Shown one piece after another: positions 49,471 through 58,150 of a DNA stretch of 58,247 nucleotides (position 1 is the first letter of the stretch; each line of letters begins with the position of its first letter). The notes below the pieces were generated by a model that had not been told where the DNA came from, did no database searches, and saw nothing but the letters and a program-made list of their open reading frames with translations. This DNA is from Bacilli bacterium (GTDB lineage: Bacteria; Bacillota_I; Bacilli_A; RFN20; CAG-826), in contig JAILBR010000069.1 of NCBI GenBank assembly GCA_024680795.1, positions 1-58,247 on the forward strand. Direction: 5' to 3'. The translations under genes were made by a program, and so were the position numbers.

Positions 49471-49559
49471 TTTACTTATTACATGCATGTGTGTATAATA
49501 TTCAAGCAAGCAAAATTCAGGTTGATAGATATTGTCCGCGGGTGAAATACCCTATCAAC
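49471..49559 (+). promoter_or_regulatory. Promoter and structured leader of an uncharacterised two-gene operon
   Basis: TTTACT, 17 bases, TATAAT (49494-49499). Then a leader folding as GTTGATAG (49521) with CTATCAAC (49552), enclosing a 12-base one-sided bulge (ATATTGTCCGCG) and an upper stem GGT/ACC with a GAAAT loop. The asymmetrical bulge looks like a ligand or protein site rather than a terminator: there is no T tract. I know no matching riboswitch. The ribosome binding site AAGGAGG follows eight bases later. Confidence 0.5.
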
Positions 49560-49579
49560 TGTATTGAAGGAGGCTGATT

Positions 49580-50431
49580 ATGAAAAATATTAATCAATAC
49601 AATTTCGACATCATCCACGTTGCTACACATTTAAGAGATACTCTTGAATACGTTTTACCACGCGACCACGATGCAAGAATTTATGAACAAAGAAAACAAG
49701 TTCTTACTAAAGGATTAGAACCAGAAACACCTCTTGGAAAGTTCTTAGAAGCAAACAAAGACAAATTTGAAGAAACCATCAGCAAATACAAAGAACTTTT
49801 AGATGAAGTTTATGGTGACGATTCTACAATTTTAGTCAAAACCGCAGAAGGCAAAATTAGAGTTGACCATTCTCAACACTTAAAAATCTATGAATATGTC
49901 AACGCTATCATGGAACCATTAAGAGACATCATCTATTTCCATGTCAACTTAGCAAGAAGACAAAACGAAAATGAACCAATCATTGAAGATTTAATGAAAG
50001 TTGATGATTCTTATTATCGTGTCTTCTCATTCTTACTTATTATGCAAGATTTCCAAAAATCATTCTTTGAATTCCAAAAAGTGATGAGAGAATCTAATGG
50101 ACAGCCAACTCCACAATCTAACTACATCGTTCAAAACGAATTACAAGTTATGGCAAATATTTTAAGAAATATTAGAAGCCACAACCACTGCACAGACAAT
50201 AAGACTTTAGATACATTAGATGAATGCTTAAAAGTCGTGGAAATGTCTGAAGGTAAGAGAGATAGAAGAGACGACAAACCATTCCCAGAATTATTCAAGG
50301 AAGCCCTTGAACAAACAGATGCATTCTTAAAAGAATTAGCACCAAAATGGCAAGAATTATTCAATAGAGCTCTTCAAGAAATGCTTGCTGACATCCGCAA
50401 TTCATCAAACAATAAACCAGTAGGAGCATAA
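49580..50431 (+). CDS. Helical cytosolic protein of unknown function
   Basis: I do not recognise this 283-residue protein. It has no signal peptide or membrane span and is rich in Asp, Glu, Lys and Gln, predicted as mostly helical. One striking stretch is HDARIYEQRKQVLTKGLEPE near the N-terminus; another is RSHNHCTDNKTLD near residue 198. The codons are regular and the Shine-Dalgarno AAGGAGG is perfect, which suggests strong expression. It is preceded by a structured leader and followed six bases later by a small membrane protein, so the pair may form a membrane-associated complex. Confidence 0.75.
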   Translation: MKNINQYNFDIIHVATHLRDTLEYVLPRDHDARIYEQRKQVLTKGLEPETPLGKFLEANKDKFEETISKYKELLDEVYGDDSTILVKTAEGKIRVDHSQHLKIYEYVNAIMEPLRDIIYFHVNLARRQNENEPIIEDLMKVDDSYYRVFSFLLIMQDFQKSFFEFQKVMRESNGQPTPQSNYIVQNELQVMANILRNIRSHNHCTDNKTLDTLDECLKVVEMSEGKRDRRDDKPFPELFKEALEQTDAFLKELAPKWQELFNRALQEMLADIRNSSNNKPVGA

Positions 50432-50437
50432 TGATAT

Positions 50438-50821
50438 ATGGCAGAAAAGAAATTTAAACTTCCAATCACCATTTTTGAATTAGTCGTTTATATCCTTGCT
50501 GGACTAATGTCTATTTGGGGACTTGTTTATATCGCATTAGGTGTTGCTTGCTTATTCCTAAGATTTGATAATGCTTTAGTGTTAGCGGATTTAAATATTA
50601 AAGCTGGCACAAACAATATGGGTTTCTTAGAACAAGGTATTATGGTCCTATTCATTGGTGTTGCAGTAGCGGTTATCGTTTTACTTGTTAACGCTAAAAC
50701 AGCGGATCGTGAATACGAAAAAGAACAAAGAAGAAAAGCTGCTAGATTCAATCGTAATAAGAAGAATCCTGATGAAACACAAGAAACAATCGTGGAAGTT
50801 GAATCTACTCCTGTCGAATAA
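50438..50821 (+). CDS. Two-span membrane protein of unknown function, partner of the upstream gene
   Basis: A 127-residue product, family not recognised. Spans lie at about residues 10-33 and 65-87, with a short loop between them; the C-terminal 40 residues are basic then acidic (EYEKEQRRKAARFNRNKK, then DETQETIVEVE). Both ends should be cytosolic. It starts six bases after the upstream stop and shares its terminator. Confidence 0.7.
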   Translation: MAEKKFKLPITIFELVVYILAGLMSIWGLVYIALGVACLFLRFDNALVLADLNIKAGTNNMGFLEQGIMVLFIGVAVAVIVLLVNAKTADREYEKEQRRKAARFNRNKKNPDETQETIVEVESTPVE

Positions 50822-50835
50822 TCATTAACCAAAAT

Positions 50836-50873
50836 AAAAAAATATCGGATCAGAAATTCTGGTCCGATTTTTT
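50836..50873 (+). terminator. Strong bidirectional terminator
   Basis: ATCGGATCAGA pairs over 11 bases with TCTGGTCCGAT around AAT. T6 follows on the plus side, and an A tract upstream gives T on the minus side, ending the convergent CDF gene as well. Confidence 0.92.
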
Positions 50874-50874
50874 G

Positions 50875-51993
50875 TTAGTCTGAGAAGTCGTTATCTTGAA
50901 CTATAATCACTTGATATTCAGGATACTTTTCTTTTATATAAGCTTCAATCGAAGCAATAATTTGCTGAGGGTCGATATCCTTTCCGAAGTGTATAACTAA
51001 ATCAAAGTTAATAATCTTATTATCTTTATCAATATAGAAGGCGTGTATCTCTTTTATTTCTTTATATTCTTTAACTTTCTTAAATACATCATCCCTAATA
51101 ACTGTATATTCAGGATAGTCATTATATGAAGCATAAATGCCGACAGTTAAAATGACACCGTATTTTAAATATGCTTCTCCAGAAATCGCTCTAGTTAATG
51201 GGTGAATCTCTTTAGCGGTCATTTTATCATCTACTTCAATATGAACTGATCCAATCACGCGATTAGGGCCGTAGTTATTAAGGATTAAGTCGTAAACGCC
51301 TTTAACTCCTGGGAACGACGCTACCAATTCTTTGATACCATTTGTGATTTCACTATTGGCTCTTTGACCAATAATATTACTAACGGATTCCATAAGTACT
51401 CCGATGCCGCTTTTAATGATAAATAAGCCAATTAAGATACCAATATATCCTTCGATATATACATTAGCAAACATTGCCACTAATGCACCAACAAGAGTAC
51501 CAGCTGATAATAATGCATCAAATAAAGCATCGAGACCGCTTCCGCTTAATGCATCAGAATGTGTTTCCTTGCCCATTTTTTTAAAGAATAAACCAAGAAT
51601 TACTTTTATAACAATACCAATAGAAACGACGATTAAAGAAATGTTATTGTAGGTTGGAGTTTCATGGTTAACTAGAGCCATAATTGATTCATAAATCGCC
51701 ATGATACCCGCTACTAAAATAATAACAGCGATGACTAAAGAAGTAAGGTATTCAACTCTTCCGTGGCCATATGGATGTTTTTTATCAGGTTTCTTACCAG
51801 CTAGTTTAGTTCCAATAATGGTAATAACGCTACTTAAGGCATCACTTAGGTTATTGATGGCGTCCATAATGATAGAGATACTGTTAGCCAGTAATCCGAT
51901 AGTGGCTTTTAGAGCGACAAGCAAAATATTACCTCCAACGCCGATGAAGGATGTGGTAATAATTTTCTTCTCACGATTCATTTTGTTAAACAT
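50875..51993 (-). CDS. Cation diffusion facilitator transporter
   Basis: Exports divalent metal (Zn, Mn, Co, Fe) in exchange for protons. The 372-residue protein has six spans, the metal site DAINNLSDALS in span 2 (near residue 41), HPYGHGRVEYL after it, and HSDALSGSGLDALFD in span 5. It has a larger than usual cytoplasmic domain (from about 210), ending with a second half that may be an added metal-sensing segment. The metal is not deducible. No clear Shine-Dalgarno. Confidence 0.93.
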   Translation of the reverse strand: MFNKMNREKKIITTSFIGVGGNILLVALKATIGLLANSISIIMDAINNLSDALSSVITIIGTKLAGKKPDKKHPYGHGRVEYLTSLVIAVIILVAGIMAIYESIMALVNHETPTYNNISLIVVSIGIVIKVILGLFFKKMGKETHSDALSGSGLDALFDALLSAGTLVGALVAMFANVYIEGYIGILIGLFIIKSGIGVLMESVSNIIGQRANSEITNGIKELVASFPGVKGVYDLILNNYGPNRVIGSVHIEVDDKMTAKEIHPLTRAISGEAYLKYGVILTVGIYASYNDYPEYTVIRDDVFKKVKEYKEIKEIHAFYIDKDNKIINFDLVIHFGKDIDPQQIIASIEAYIKEKYPEYQVIIVQDNDFSD

Positions 51994-52041
51994 AAAAACA
52001 CCAGCAAATAATGGATATTTTACCGAAATTGCTTGAGAAAA

Positions 52042-52524
52042 CTATTTATTTTCTACTGCAGCTCTAACAGCGGCTTCAAAAGCTTCTGGCTTATCTTTTG
52101 GCTCGAATCTTGCGATAACATTGCCTTCTCTATCTACTAAGAATTTTGTGAAGTTCCACTTGACAGCCTTATATTTCTTTTGCTCATTTTGTGAACATAA
52201 ATATGTGAATAGTGGCTCTGCCTTGTCACCCTTAACTTCGATCTTTTTAAATCTTGGGAACTGCGTATTGAACTTGATTGAACAGAATTGATTGATCTCT
52301 TCATCAGTCCCAGGAGCTTGACGGAAGAACTGATTACATGGGAAATCTAGAATCTCAAAACCTTGATTTCTATATGTCTCATATAACTTTTCTAATCCAT
52401 CGTATTGTGGGGTAAAGCCACAACCGGTTGCAGTATTAACAATTAATAATACTTTTCCTTTAAAGTTTGATAGTTGAAAATCGTTTCCTTTTTGATCTTT
52501 AACGACAAAATCATAGACTGACAT
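52042..52524 (-). CDS. Glutathione peroxidase family (thiol peroxidase)
   Basis: A 160-residue peroxidase reducing hydroperoxides, in bacteria usually with thioredoxin. NTATGCGFTPQYDGL holds the peroxidatic cysteine (not selenocysteine), FPCNQF the resolving-region Cys and catalytic Gln, and VKWNFTKFLVD the Trp and Asn of the tetrad. TAGGAGGATAT precedes the ATG. It lies 18 bases after the dehydrogenase gene and is probably co-transcribed with it. Confidence 0.95.
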   Translation of the reverse strand: MSVYDFVVKDQKGNDFQLSNFKGKVLLIVNTATGCGFTPQYDGLEKLYETYRNQGFEILDFPCNQFFRQAPGTDEEINQFCSIKFNTQFPRFKKIEVKGDKAEPLFTYLCSQNEQKKYKAVKWNFTKFLVDREGNVIARFEPKDKPEAFEAAVRAAVENK

Positions 52525-52542
52525 AATTTATATCCTCCTAAA

Positions 52543-53577
52543 TTAGAAACATTTTTGTTTTCTTTGCCTTTTGCAGTTTTCAATATTTGAGCAATGATAG
52601 CAAAGTTCATTTTCATTACTTTCTTGAGCGTAGTAATTCAAAATATTTTGTGTTGTTGTATCGGCGATGTTATTTAAAGCTTCTTCAGTTAAGAATGCTT
52701 GGTGCGATGTCACTAAGACATTAGGCATCGAAAGAAGATTTCTAAATACATCATCATCTAGAATATGCCCTGACTTGTCTTGGAAGAAGATGTTGCTTTC
52801 TTCTTCATAGACATCTAAACACGCAAAGCCGACTTTACGGGATTTAATTTGATTTAAAAGTGCGGACGCATCAATTAGTCCGCCACGAGATGTGTTGATA
52901 ATACCAACACCCTTTTTCATTTTGGACATTGATTCATCATTAATCATGTGAAAACTTTCATCTGTTAATGGGCAGTGTAGTGAAATAAAATCACTATTTG
53001 CAAATAGTTCATCTAAAGAAACATATTCATAATCGAGTTTTGGGTTTGGGAATTTATCATAAGCAAGAACTCTCATTCCAAAACCTTTACAAATGTTGGC
53101 AAAGATTTGTCCGATCTTACCGGTTCCAATAACGCCTACTGTTTTGCCGTGTAAATCGACGCCAGTTAAGCCACTTAAGGAGAAATTATATTCTCTTGTT
53201 CTGATATATGCTTTATGAATTCTCCTATTCATCGTTAATAGCATAGAAACAGCATGTTCTGCTACAGCGTATGGTGAATAGGCAGGAACTCGATAAACAT
53301 GGATTTTTCCAAAGGCTGCCTTGACATCGACATTATTAAAACCAGCACAACGTAAAACCACAAACTTAATTCCAAGACTATATAGCTCTTTTATTACTTT
53401 CTCATTTACGTTGTCATTAACAAACACACACACCCCATCGTAACCCTTTGCTAGTGAGACGGTGTCCTCGTTTAATTTTGATTCGTAAAATTTGAATTCA
53501 ATATTTCTTTCTTTTCCATATTTTTCAAAACTAGGAATGTCATATGGTTTTGCGTCGTAAAATGCTACTTTGATCAT
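52543..53577 (-). CDS. D-2-hydroxyacid dehydrogenase (D-lactate dehydrogenase-like) with Cys-rich tail
   Basis: An NAD-dependent dehydrogenase reducing pyruvate or a related 2-oxoacid. VGVIGTGKIGQIFANICKG near residue 144 is the Rossmann loop; NTSRGGLIDASAL, the catalytic Arg region LRCAGFNNVD and TSHQAFLTEEAL (His) are present. The end is unusual: residues 326-344 read CYHCSNIENCKRQRKQKCF, four cysteines with a CxxC, resembling a metal or cluster site absent from ordinary enzymes. AAGAGG precedes the ATG. The gene lies in one operon with glutathione peroxidase. Confidence 0.9.
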   Translation of the reverse strand: MIKVAFYDAKPYDIPSFEKYGKERNIEFKFYESKLNEDTVSLAKGYDGVCVFVNDNVNEKVIKELYSLGIKFVVLRCAGFNNVDVKAAFGKIHVYRVPAYSPYAVAEHAVSMLLTMNRRIHKAYIRTREYNFSLSGLTGVDLHGKTVGVIGTGKIGQIFANICKGFGMRVLAYDKFPNPKLDYEYVSLDELFANSDFISLHCPLTDESFHMINDESMSKMKKGVGIINTSRGGLIDASALLNQIKSRKVGFACLDVYEEESNIFFQDKSGHILDDDVFRNLLSMPNVLVTSHQAFLTEEALNNIADTTTQNILNYYAQESNENELCYHCSNIENCKRQRKQKCF

Positions 53578-53639
53578 ATAAAAATGCCTCTTGTTAATAT
53601 TTTTTCATATTATTAGAAATAAAACAAAGAATATACACC

Positions 53640-53667
53640 TTGAATTATTAAAATTTTCAAATATAAT
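53640..53667 (+). promoter_or_regulatory. Promoter of the ECF S-component gene (leaderless)
   Basis: TTGAAT, 16 bases, TATAAT. The -10 ends 11 bases before ATG 53679 (5 before an alternative GTG), and no Shine-Dalgarno exists. Confidence 0.65.
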
Positions 53668-53678
53668 ATTCCGTGGCT

Positions 53679-54236
53679 ATGGAAAAGAAAAGAATTGAAA
53701 CTAGAACAATTGTCGCAACAGGTATATTAGTAGCTGTAGAAATTATATTGCAACTTCTCAGCACAATTATTCCTACCGGTGTTAACCTTAATCTCGCTCT
53801 TATTCCAATCACAATTGGAGCAGTTTTATATGGCCCATGGGTTGGTGCTTTCTTGGGTTTGGTTTGCGGAGCAACAATTTTAGCCTCACCTAACACAGTG
53901 ACAGTCTTTATGTCAATTTCTCCTGTTGGAACTTTCTTAGCTTGTTTATTAAAAACAACATTTGCGGGTTTCTTTGCGGGACTAGTTGCTAAGGCTCTTA
54001 AAGAAAAGAACCACTTCTTAGGAGTTGTCCTTGCTTCAATCATTGTCCCAGTTGTTAATACATTAATATTTGTTCTTGTTACATTCTTCTTCTTTATGGA
54101 CGGGCTAGGTTTACCAGACTTCTGGTCGATATTCACAGTCCTAATTGGACTAAACTTCATCTTTGAAATAATAACAAATGTGATAGTGGTTCCATCCCTA
54201 TATAAAGTGCTTGAACAAGTGTCAAAGAAAAAGTGA
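53679..54236 (+). CDS. ECF transporter substrate-binding (S) component
   Basis: A 185-residue membrane protein with about six spans, of the energy-coupling-factor S-component type that captures a vitamin and docks on a shared EcfAAT module (not in this window). LALIPITIGAVLYGPWVGAF followed by GLVCGA is the typical span 2-3 pattern. Substrate (folate, pantothenate, queuosine precursor or other) cannot be assigned. The ORF track begins at a GTG two codons earlier; I prefer ATG followed by the basic EKKR. Confidence 0.82.
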   Translation: MEKKRIETRTIVATGILVAVEIILQLLSTIIPTGVNLNLALIPITIGAVLYGPWVGAFLGLVCGATILASPNTVTVFMSISPVGTFLACLLKTTFAGFFAGLVAKALKEKNHFLGVVLASIIVPVVNTLIFVLVTFFFFMDGLGLPDFWSIFTVLIGLNFIFEIITNVIVVPSLYKVLEQVSKKK

Positions 54237-54261
54237 TTGCATAGCAACCACTTATTTTTTT
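54231..54261 (+). terminator. Terminator of the ECF S-component gene
   Basis: AAGTGATTGC pairs with GCAACCACTT (one mismatch) around ATA, followed by seven T with one A. It overlaps the stop codon and faces the convergent lipase gene. Confidence 0.82.
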
Positions 54262-54273
54262 GTTTTGGAATTT

Positions 54274-55176
54274 CTATTTCTCGATGAATTCTAAGATAAA
54301 GTTATAAACATCTTTTTTATCTATTTCATTTAAGATTTCATGTCTCATATGAGATAGAGTTTTAACTTCAATATTTTTAAAGCCGGCTTTTTGTAAAACG
54401 TTAAGGGAAGCCGCTCTTCCTTTTTCGCCACCAGTGCAAGGATCGTCTTCTCCACTTATGAGATAGAAAGGCAATTCTGCTTTCACATTTTTATATAATC
54501 CTGGCTTATTGATATCGCCAACTAGATGGAATAAAGCATTGTAACTTCCGATAGTGAATTCTTCACCACATAGAGGGTCTCTGTCGTAGTTTTTGACGTT
54601 CTCTTCGTTGTATGAGAGCCAATCTATAGGAGTATTTGCGTTTTCAACTGCCTTAGAGAATGGACCCATAACCATGCTTGTTAACATGTTAGAATAGCCT
54701 GCTCCACCTTTAAATAATCTAATAAATGCAGATAGGGCAGCACCGATTCCACCAACTGGTTGTGGGTTTGGATAACCAGATAAAATCACCTTTTGATATT
54801 CTTGGCTATGTTCTTGTAAGAATTTTCTCACAATAATAGTGCCCATTGAGTGGCCGAAATAGATGATAGGGAGATTTGGAAATCTATGTTTAATATATTC
54901 AAGGATGGCCTCCTCATCTTCCATTAATAATTTATGACCATTTTTATCAGCGATATGACTTAGTTTAGGAGCGCTTTTACCATGCCCTCTCATATCAGCG
55001 GTCACGACTGTATAGCCATTTTCTTGTAAGAAACTAGCAAACTCTTCATATCTCGCCTGATGCTCTTCCATACCATGTGTCATTTTAATGACAGCGCGTG
55101 GTTTTTTTGCTTCAAAAACTCTCACACTAAGTGAATATAAATCCCTACTAGGGACAATGATTTCTTCAAAACTCAT
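54274..55176 (-). CDS. Alpha/beta hydrolase (lysophospholipase/monoacylglycerol lipase-like)
   Basis: A 300-residue serine hydrolase of the Hydrolase_4 group. TADMRGHGKS is the typical strand-loop, the nucleophile elbow is GHSMG (near residue 104), SGEDDPCTGG has the acid and LSHMRHEILNE the histidine. No signal peptide, so it acts in the cytosol on lysolipids or monoglycerides. Together with the YhhN-type protein it suggests lipid turnover. GAGGT precedes the ATG. Confidence 0.88.
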   Translation of the reverse strand: MSFEEIIVPSRDLYSLSVRVFEAKKPRAVIKMTHGMEEHQARYEEFASFLQENGYTVVTADMRGHGKSAPKLSHIADKNGHKLLMEDEEAILEYIKHRFPNLPIIYFGHSMGTIIVRKFLQEHSQEYQKVILSGYPNPQPVGGIGAALSAFIRLFKGGAGYSNMLTSMVMGPFSKAVENANTPIDWLSYNEENVKNYDRDPLCGEEFTIGSYNALFHLVGDINKPGLYKNVKAELPFYLISGEDDPCTGGEKGRAASLNVLQKAGFKNIEVKTLSHMRHEILNEIDKKDVYNFILEFIEK

Positions 55177-55241
55177 ATTTATAACCTCATTTATTATTAT
55201 CGCATTATTGATATATTTGTGATAGAAAAAGTTATGCTTAG

Positions 55242-55261
55242 ATATGATTTAAATATCATAT
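55242..55261. repeat. Inverted repeat upstream of the serine dehydratase gene
   Basis: ATATGAT-6-ATCATAT, in the 130-base spacer between the divergent lipase and serine dehydratase genes. It lies between possible -35 (TTAGAT) and -10 (TACAAT) boxes of the dehydratase, a plausible operator position. Confidence 0.35.
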
Positions 55262-55306
55262 TACAATCATCATTGATAGAATATATAAGACAAAGGAAGT
55301 AAATAT

Positions 55307-56512
55307 ATGGGTTTACGTTCAATTAAAGAGATTTTTATCACTGGTCATGGTCCATCAAGTAGCCACACAATGGGACCGTATTTCGCCACAAAATATATTA
55401 TTAATAAATATAAGGATAAAGGAATAAAAAGAATTGATGTCACTCTCTTTGGCTCTTTAGCGTTAACTGGCGCTGGCCACTTAACCGATAAAATTATTGA
55501 GTTAGGAATTAAAGACTATGAACACCAAGTAGTTTTCGATGAAAAAACTAGGAAGAAACATCCTAATACAATGAACTTCAAAATTTTTACCGAAAAGAAG
55601 ACCTATAGCGAGAACGTTGTATCTATCGGCGGAGGCACAATCGTCACTTCTGATAACGTTAAAACCTTAGTCAAAAAAGAAATCTATCCACATAAGAACA
55701 TGTCGGAAATAGAGGGGTTCTGTCGTGAAAATAAACTCTCTTTCTATGATTATGTGATAAAATACGAAGATGAAGATATCACCAAATATTTTAAAAAAGC
55801 TTTGAAGGCGATGGATGATGCAGTGGAACGTGGATTGATGGCGGAAGGCTACTTACCAGGATCACTAAAAGTCAAAAGAAAAGCTAAAGCTATGTATGAC
55901 GCCATGGAACAAACTTCTTTGGGAGTTAATGATGTGGCGATGAATGTCGCTATCCATTCTTTTGCAGTGGCGGAAGAAAACGCCGCTGGTGGCATCATTG
56001 TTACCGCTCCGACATGTGGAAGTGCTGGCGTTATTCCAGGATGTATCAAATATCTAAGAATGAAGCATGTTAGTGAAGATAACATTATAAAAGGCTTAAT
56101 GGTAGCGGGTTTATTTGGTATAGTTTGTAAGACAAATGCCTCTGTCAGTGGTGCGGAAGCTGGTTGCCAAGCTGAGATTGGTGTTGCTTGTTCGATGGGA
56201 GCAGCGATGATTGCGTTCTGTTTTGGCAAGCGTATGACAGATATCATTCAAAGCGCAGAGATTGCTCTTGAGCATTCTTTAGGCTTAACTTGTGACCCTG
56301 TAGAAGGATATGTACAAATTCCATGTATTGAAAGATGTGCATTGTATGCGATTAAGGCCATTAACGCCGTGAAACTCGCAATCATTATCCCTGATGATGA
56401 TATCCATGTCAGTTATGATGATTCGGTGAGAACGATGTATAAAACTGGCCTAGATATGAACAAAAAATATAAAGAAACTTCCCTAGGCGGTTTAGCGGAA
56501 ATATTAAAATAG
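55307..56512 (+). CDS. L-serine dehydratase, single-chain iron-sulfur type
   Basis: Deaminates serine to pyruvate using an oxygen-sensitive [4Fe-4S] cluster. The beta domain comes first (GPSSSHTMGPY near residue 15), then the alpha domain with APTCGSAGVIPG, AGCQAEIGVACSMGAA and SLGLTCDPVEG providing cluster cysteines. At 401 residues it is somewhat shorter than the 450-residue one-chain enzymes, the beta domain being trimmed. It implies anaerobic or microaerobic life. AAAGGAAG precedes the ATG. Monocistronic. Confidence 0.94.
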   Translation: MGLRSIKEIFITGHGPSSSHTMGPYFATKYIINKYKDKGIKRIDVTLFGSLALTGAGHLTDKIIELGIKDYEHQVVFDEKTRKKHPNTMNFKIFTEKKTYSENVVSIGGGTIVTSDNVKTLVKKEIYPHKNMSEIEGFCRENKLSFYDYVIKYEDEDITKYFKKALKAMDDAVERGLMAEGYLPGSLKVKRKAKAMYDAMEQTSLGVNDVAMNVAIHSFAVAEENAAGGIIVTAPTCGSAGVIPGCIKYLRMKHVSEDNIIKGLMVAGLFGIVCKTNASVSGAEAGCQAEIGVACSMGAAMIAFCFGKRMTDIIQSAEIALEHSLGLTCDPVEGYVQIPCIERCALYAIKAINAVKLAIIIPDDDIHVSYDDSVRTMYKTGLDMNKKYKETSLGGLAEILK

Positions 56513-56579
56513 TTTTGTAAATCATTACCAATATTTTTCTATATTTGGTATGATTTTTTTATTATAGGAGGAAAAACCT

Positions 56580-57953
56580 ATGTATAGAAAGAATGCATGG
56601 AAAAAGTATGACGCTGCAAAAGAAAAAGAAGTAATGAAAATTGCAGAAGGTTATAAAGACTTTTTGTCTAATAGTAAAACTGAAAGACTTGCGACAAGAG
56701 AAGCGATTAAAAAGTTAGAAGAGCATGGATATGTTGAAGCTAGTAAAGCTAACTCTTTAAAGCCAGGAGATAAAATTTATTTTACTAACAAGAATAAAAA
56801 CATTTGTGCTTTTGTGATTGGCAATCGTCCAATTAAAGAAGGATTAAGAATTTTAGGTGCTCATATCGACTCTCCAAGAATCGATTTTAAAGAACATCCT
56901 TTATATGAAAAGAATGAATTTGCTTATGCAGATACTCACTACTATGGTGGTATCAAAAAATATCAATGGGTTACTATCCCACTAGCACTTCATGGAGTTG
57001 TTTGCAAAAAAGATGGTTCAGTCGTGGAAGTGAATATTGGTGAATCAGAAAAAGATCCAGTTGTTGGTATCTCTGATTTATTAATCCATTTAGCCGCTGA
57101 CCAAATGCAAAAGCCAGGTGCTAAAGTCATCGAAGGCGAAGCACTTGATGTCACATTAGGAAGTAAACCATTAAAAGGTAAAGATAGTGGTGCTGTCAAA
57201 GCTAATATCTTAAAGATTTTAGAAAAGAAATATGGCATCGATGAAGAAGACTTATTATCAGCAGAAATCGAAGTGGTTCCAGCTGGAAAAGCAAGAGATT
57301 ATGGCCTAGATTCATCTATGGTGGCTGGCTATGGTCATGATGATAGAAGCTGTGCTTATACATCCTTAATGGCGTTATTAGATGTTGAAAATCCTGAAGT
57401 TACAGGTTGCTGCATCTTAGTTGATAAAGAAGAAATTGGTAGTGTTGGTGCTACCGGTGCCCATTCCGTTTTCTTTGAAAACTGCATCGCTAGAATCTTA
57501 GCGTTATCCAAAGGCTCAAACGATGGTGTTTATATGGATGTAAGAGAAACTATGGAAAACTCTAAAATGCTTTCTAGTGATGTCTCTGCTGGTTTCGATC
57601 CTTTATATGCAGGCGCATTTGACCCAGTCAATGGAGCTTACTTCTCGTATGGTATTGTCTTTAACAAATATACTGGCAGTAGAGGTAAAGGTGGCAGTAA
57701 TGACGCTAACCCAGAATATTATGCTTGGATTAGAAAAGCTATGGATGATGCAGAAGTCTCATGGCAAAATGCTGAACTTGGTAGAGTTGACCAAGGTGGT
57801 GGCGGAACTATCGCTTACATTTTAGGAAACTACAATATGAATGTGATTGACGCTGGTATTCCAGTATTAAATATGCACGCTCCAATGGAAATTGTTTCTA
57901 AAGCAGATATTTACGAAGCATACCGCGGATATCTTGCTTTCTTAAAAGCATAA
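56580..57953 (+). CDS. M18-family aminopeptidase
   Basis: A 457-residue dodecameric zinc aminopeptidase, removing N-terminal residues (often Asp/Glu or neutral) from peptides. Metal and catalytic motifs: GAHIDSPRID (near residue 92), GYGHDDRSCAYTSLMAL, VDKEEIGSVGATG with the catalytic glutamates, and NMHAPMEIVSKADI near the end. AGGAGGAAAA is a strong ribosome binding site. It complements PepF in peptide use. The next feature is tRNA-His. Confidence 0.94.
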   Translation: MYRKNAWKKYDAAKEKEVMKIAEGYKDFLSNSKTERLATREAIKKLEEHGYVEASKANSLKPGDKIYFTNKNKNICAFVIGNRPIKEGLRILGAHIDSPRIDFKEHPLYEKNEFAYADTHYYGGIKKYQWVTIPLALHGVVCKKDGSVVEVNIGESEKDPVVGISDLLIHLAADQMQKPGAKVIEGEALDVTLGSKPLKGKDSGAVKANILKILEKKYGIDEEDLLSAEIEVVPAGKARDYGLDSSMVAGYGHDDRSCAYTSLMALLDVENPEVTGCCILVDKEEIGSVGATGAHSVFFENCIARILALSKGSNDGVYMDVRETMENSKMLSSDVSAGFDPLYAGAFDPVNGAYFSYGIVFNKYTGSRGKGGSNDANPEYYAWIRKAMDDAEVSWQNAELGRVDQGGGGTIAYILGNYNMNVIDAGIPVLNMHAPMEIVSKADIYEAYRGYLAFLKA

Positions 57954-57987
57954 TTACATTATTTATAACGGCATTTATACATTTCTC

Positions 57988-58015
57988 TTTACAAAGTAAA
58001 TCGAATTATTATAGT
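57988..58015 (+). promoter_or_regulatory. Promoter of tRNA-His
   Basis: TTTACA, 16 bases, TATAGT, 16 bases before the tRNA. An imperfect inverted repeat (GGCATTTATAC at 57970 and GTATAAATGTC at 58014) brackets it. Confidence 0.55.
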
Positions 58016-58031
58016 ATAAATGTCGCGACTT

Positions 58032-58108
58032 GGCGAACGTGGTGAAGTGGTTAACACATCTGGCTGTGAACCAGACATTCGTGAGTTCGATTCTCATCGT
58101 TCGCCCCA
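58032..58108 (+). tRNA. tRNA-His (anticodon GTG)
   Basis: Acceptor GCGAACG/CGTTCGC, with the extra G at -1 encoded and opposite discriminator C, the identity element of histidine tRNA. The anticodon stem TCTGG/CCAGA encloses CTGTGAA, and CCA is encoded. Confidence 0.97.
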
Positions 58109-58120
58109 GAATCGTAAAAT

Positions 58121-58149
58121 AATCCCTGATACAAAATCGGGGATTTTTC
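58121..58149 (+). terminator. Terminator of tRNA-His
   Basis: AATCCCTGAT pairs with ATCGGGGATT over ten bases (one T-G pair) around ACAAA, followed by TTTTTCTT. The next -10 begins two bases later. Confidence 0.9.
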
Positions 58150-58150
58150 T

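Noticed and set aside
53657-54247. A 196-residue minus-strand ORF opposite the ECF S-component gene.
   Set aside because: It mirrors the real gene codon by codon; the plus-strand protein has clear membrane spans, promoter and terminator, while this one has no start signal or motif.
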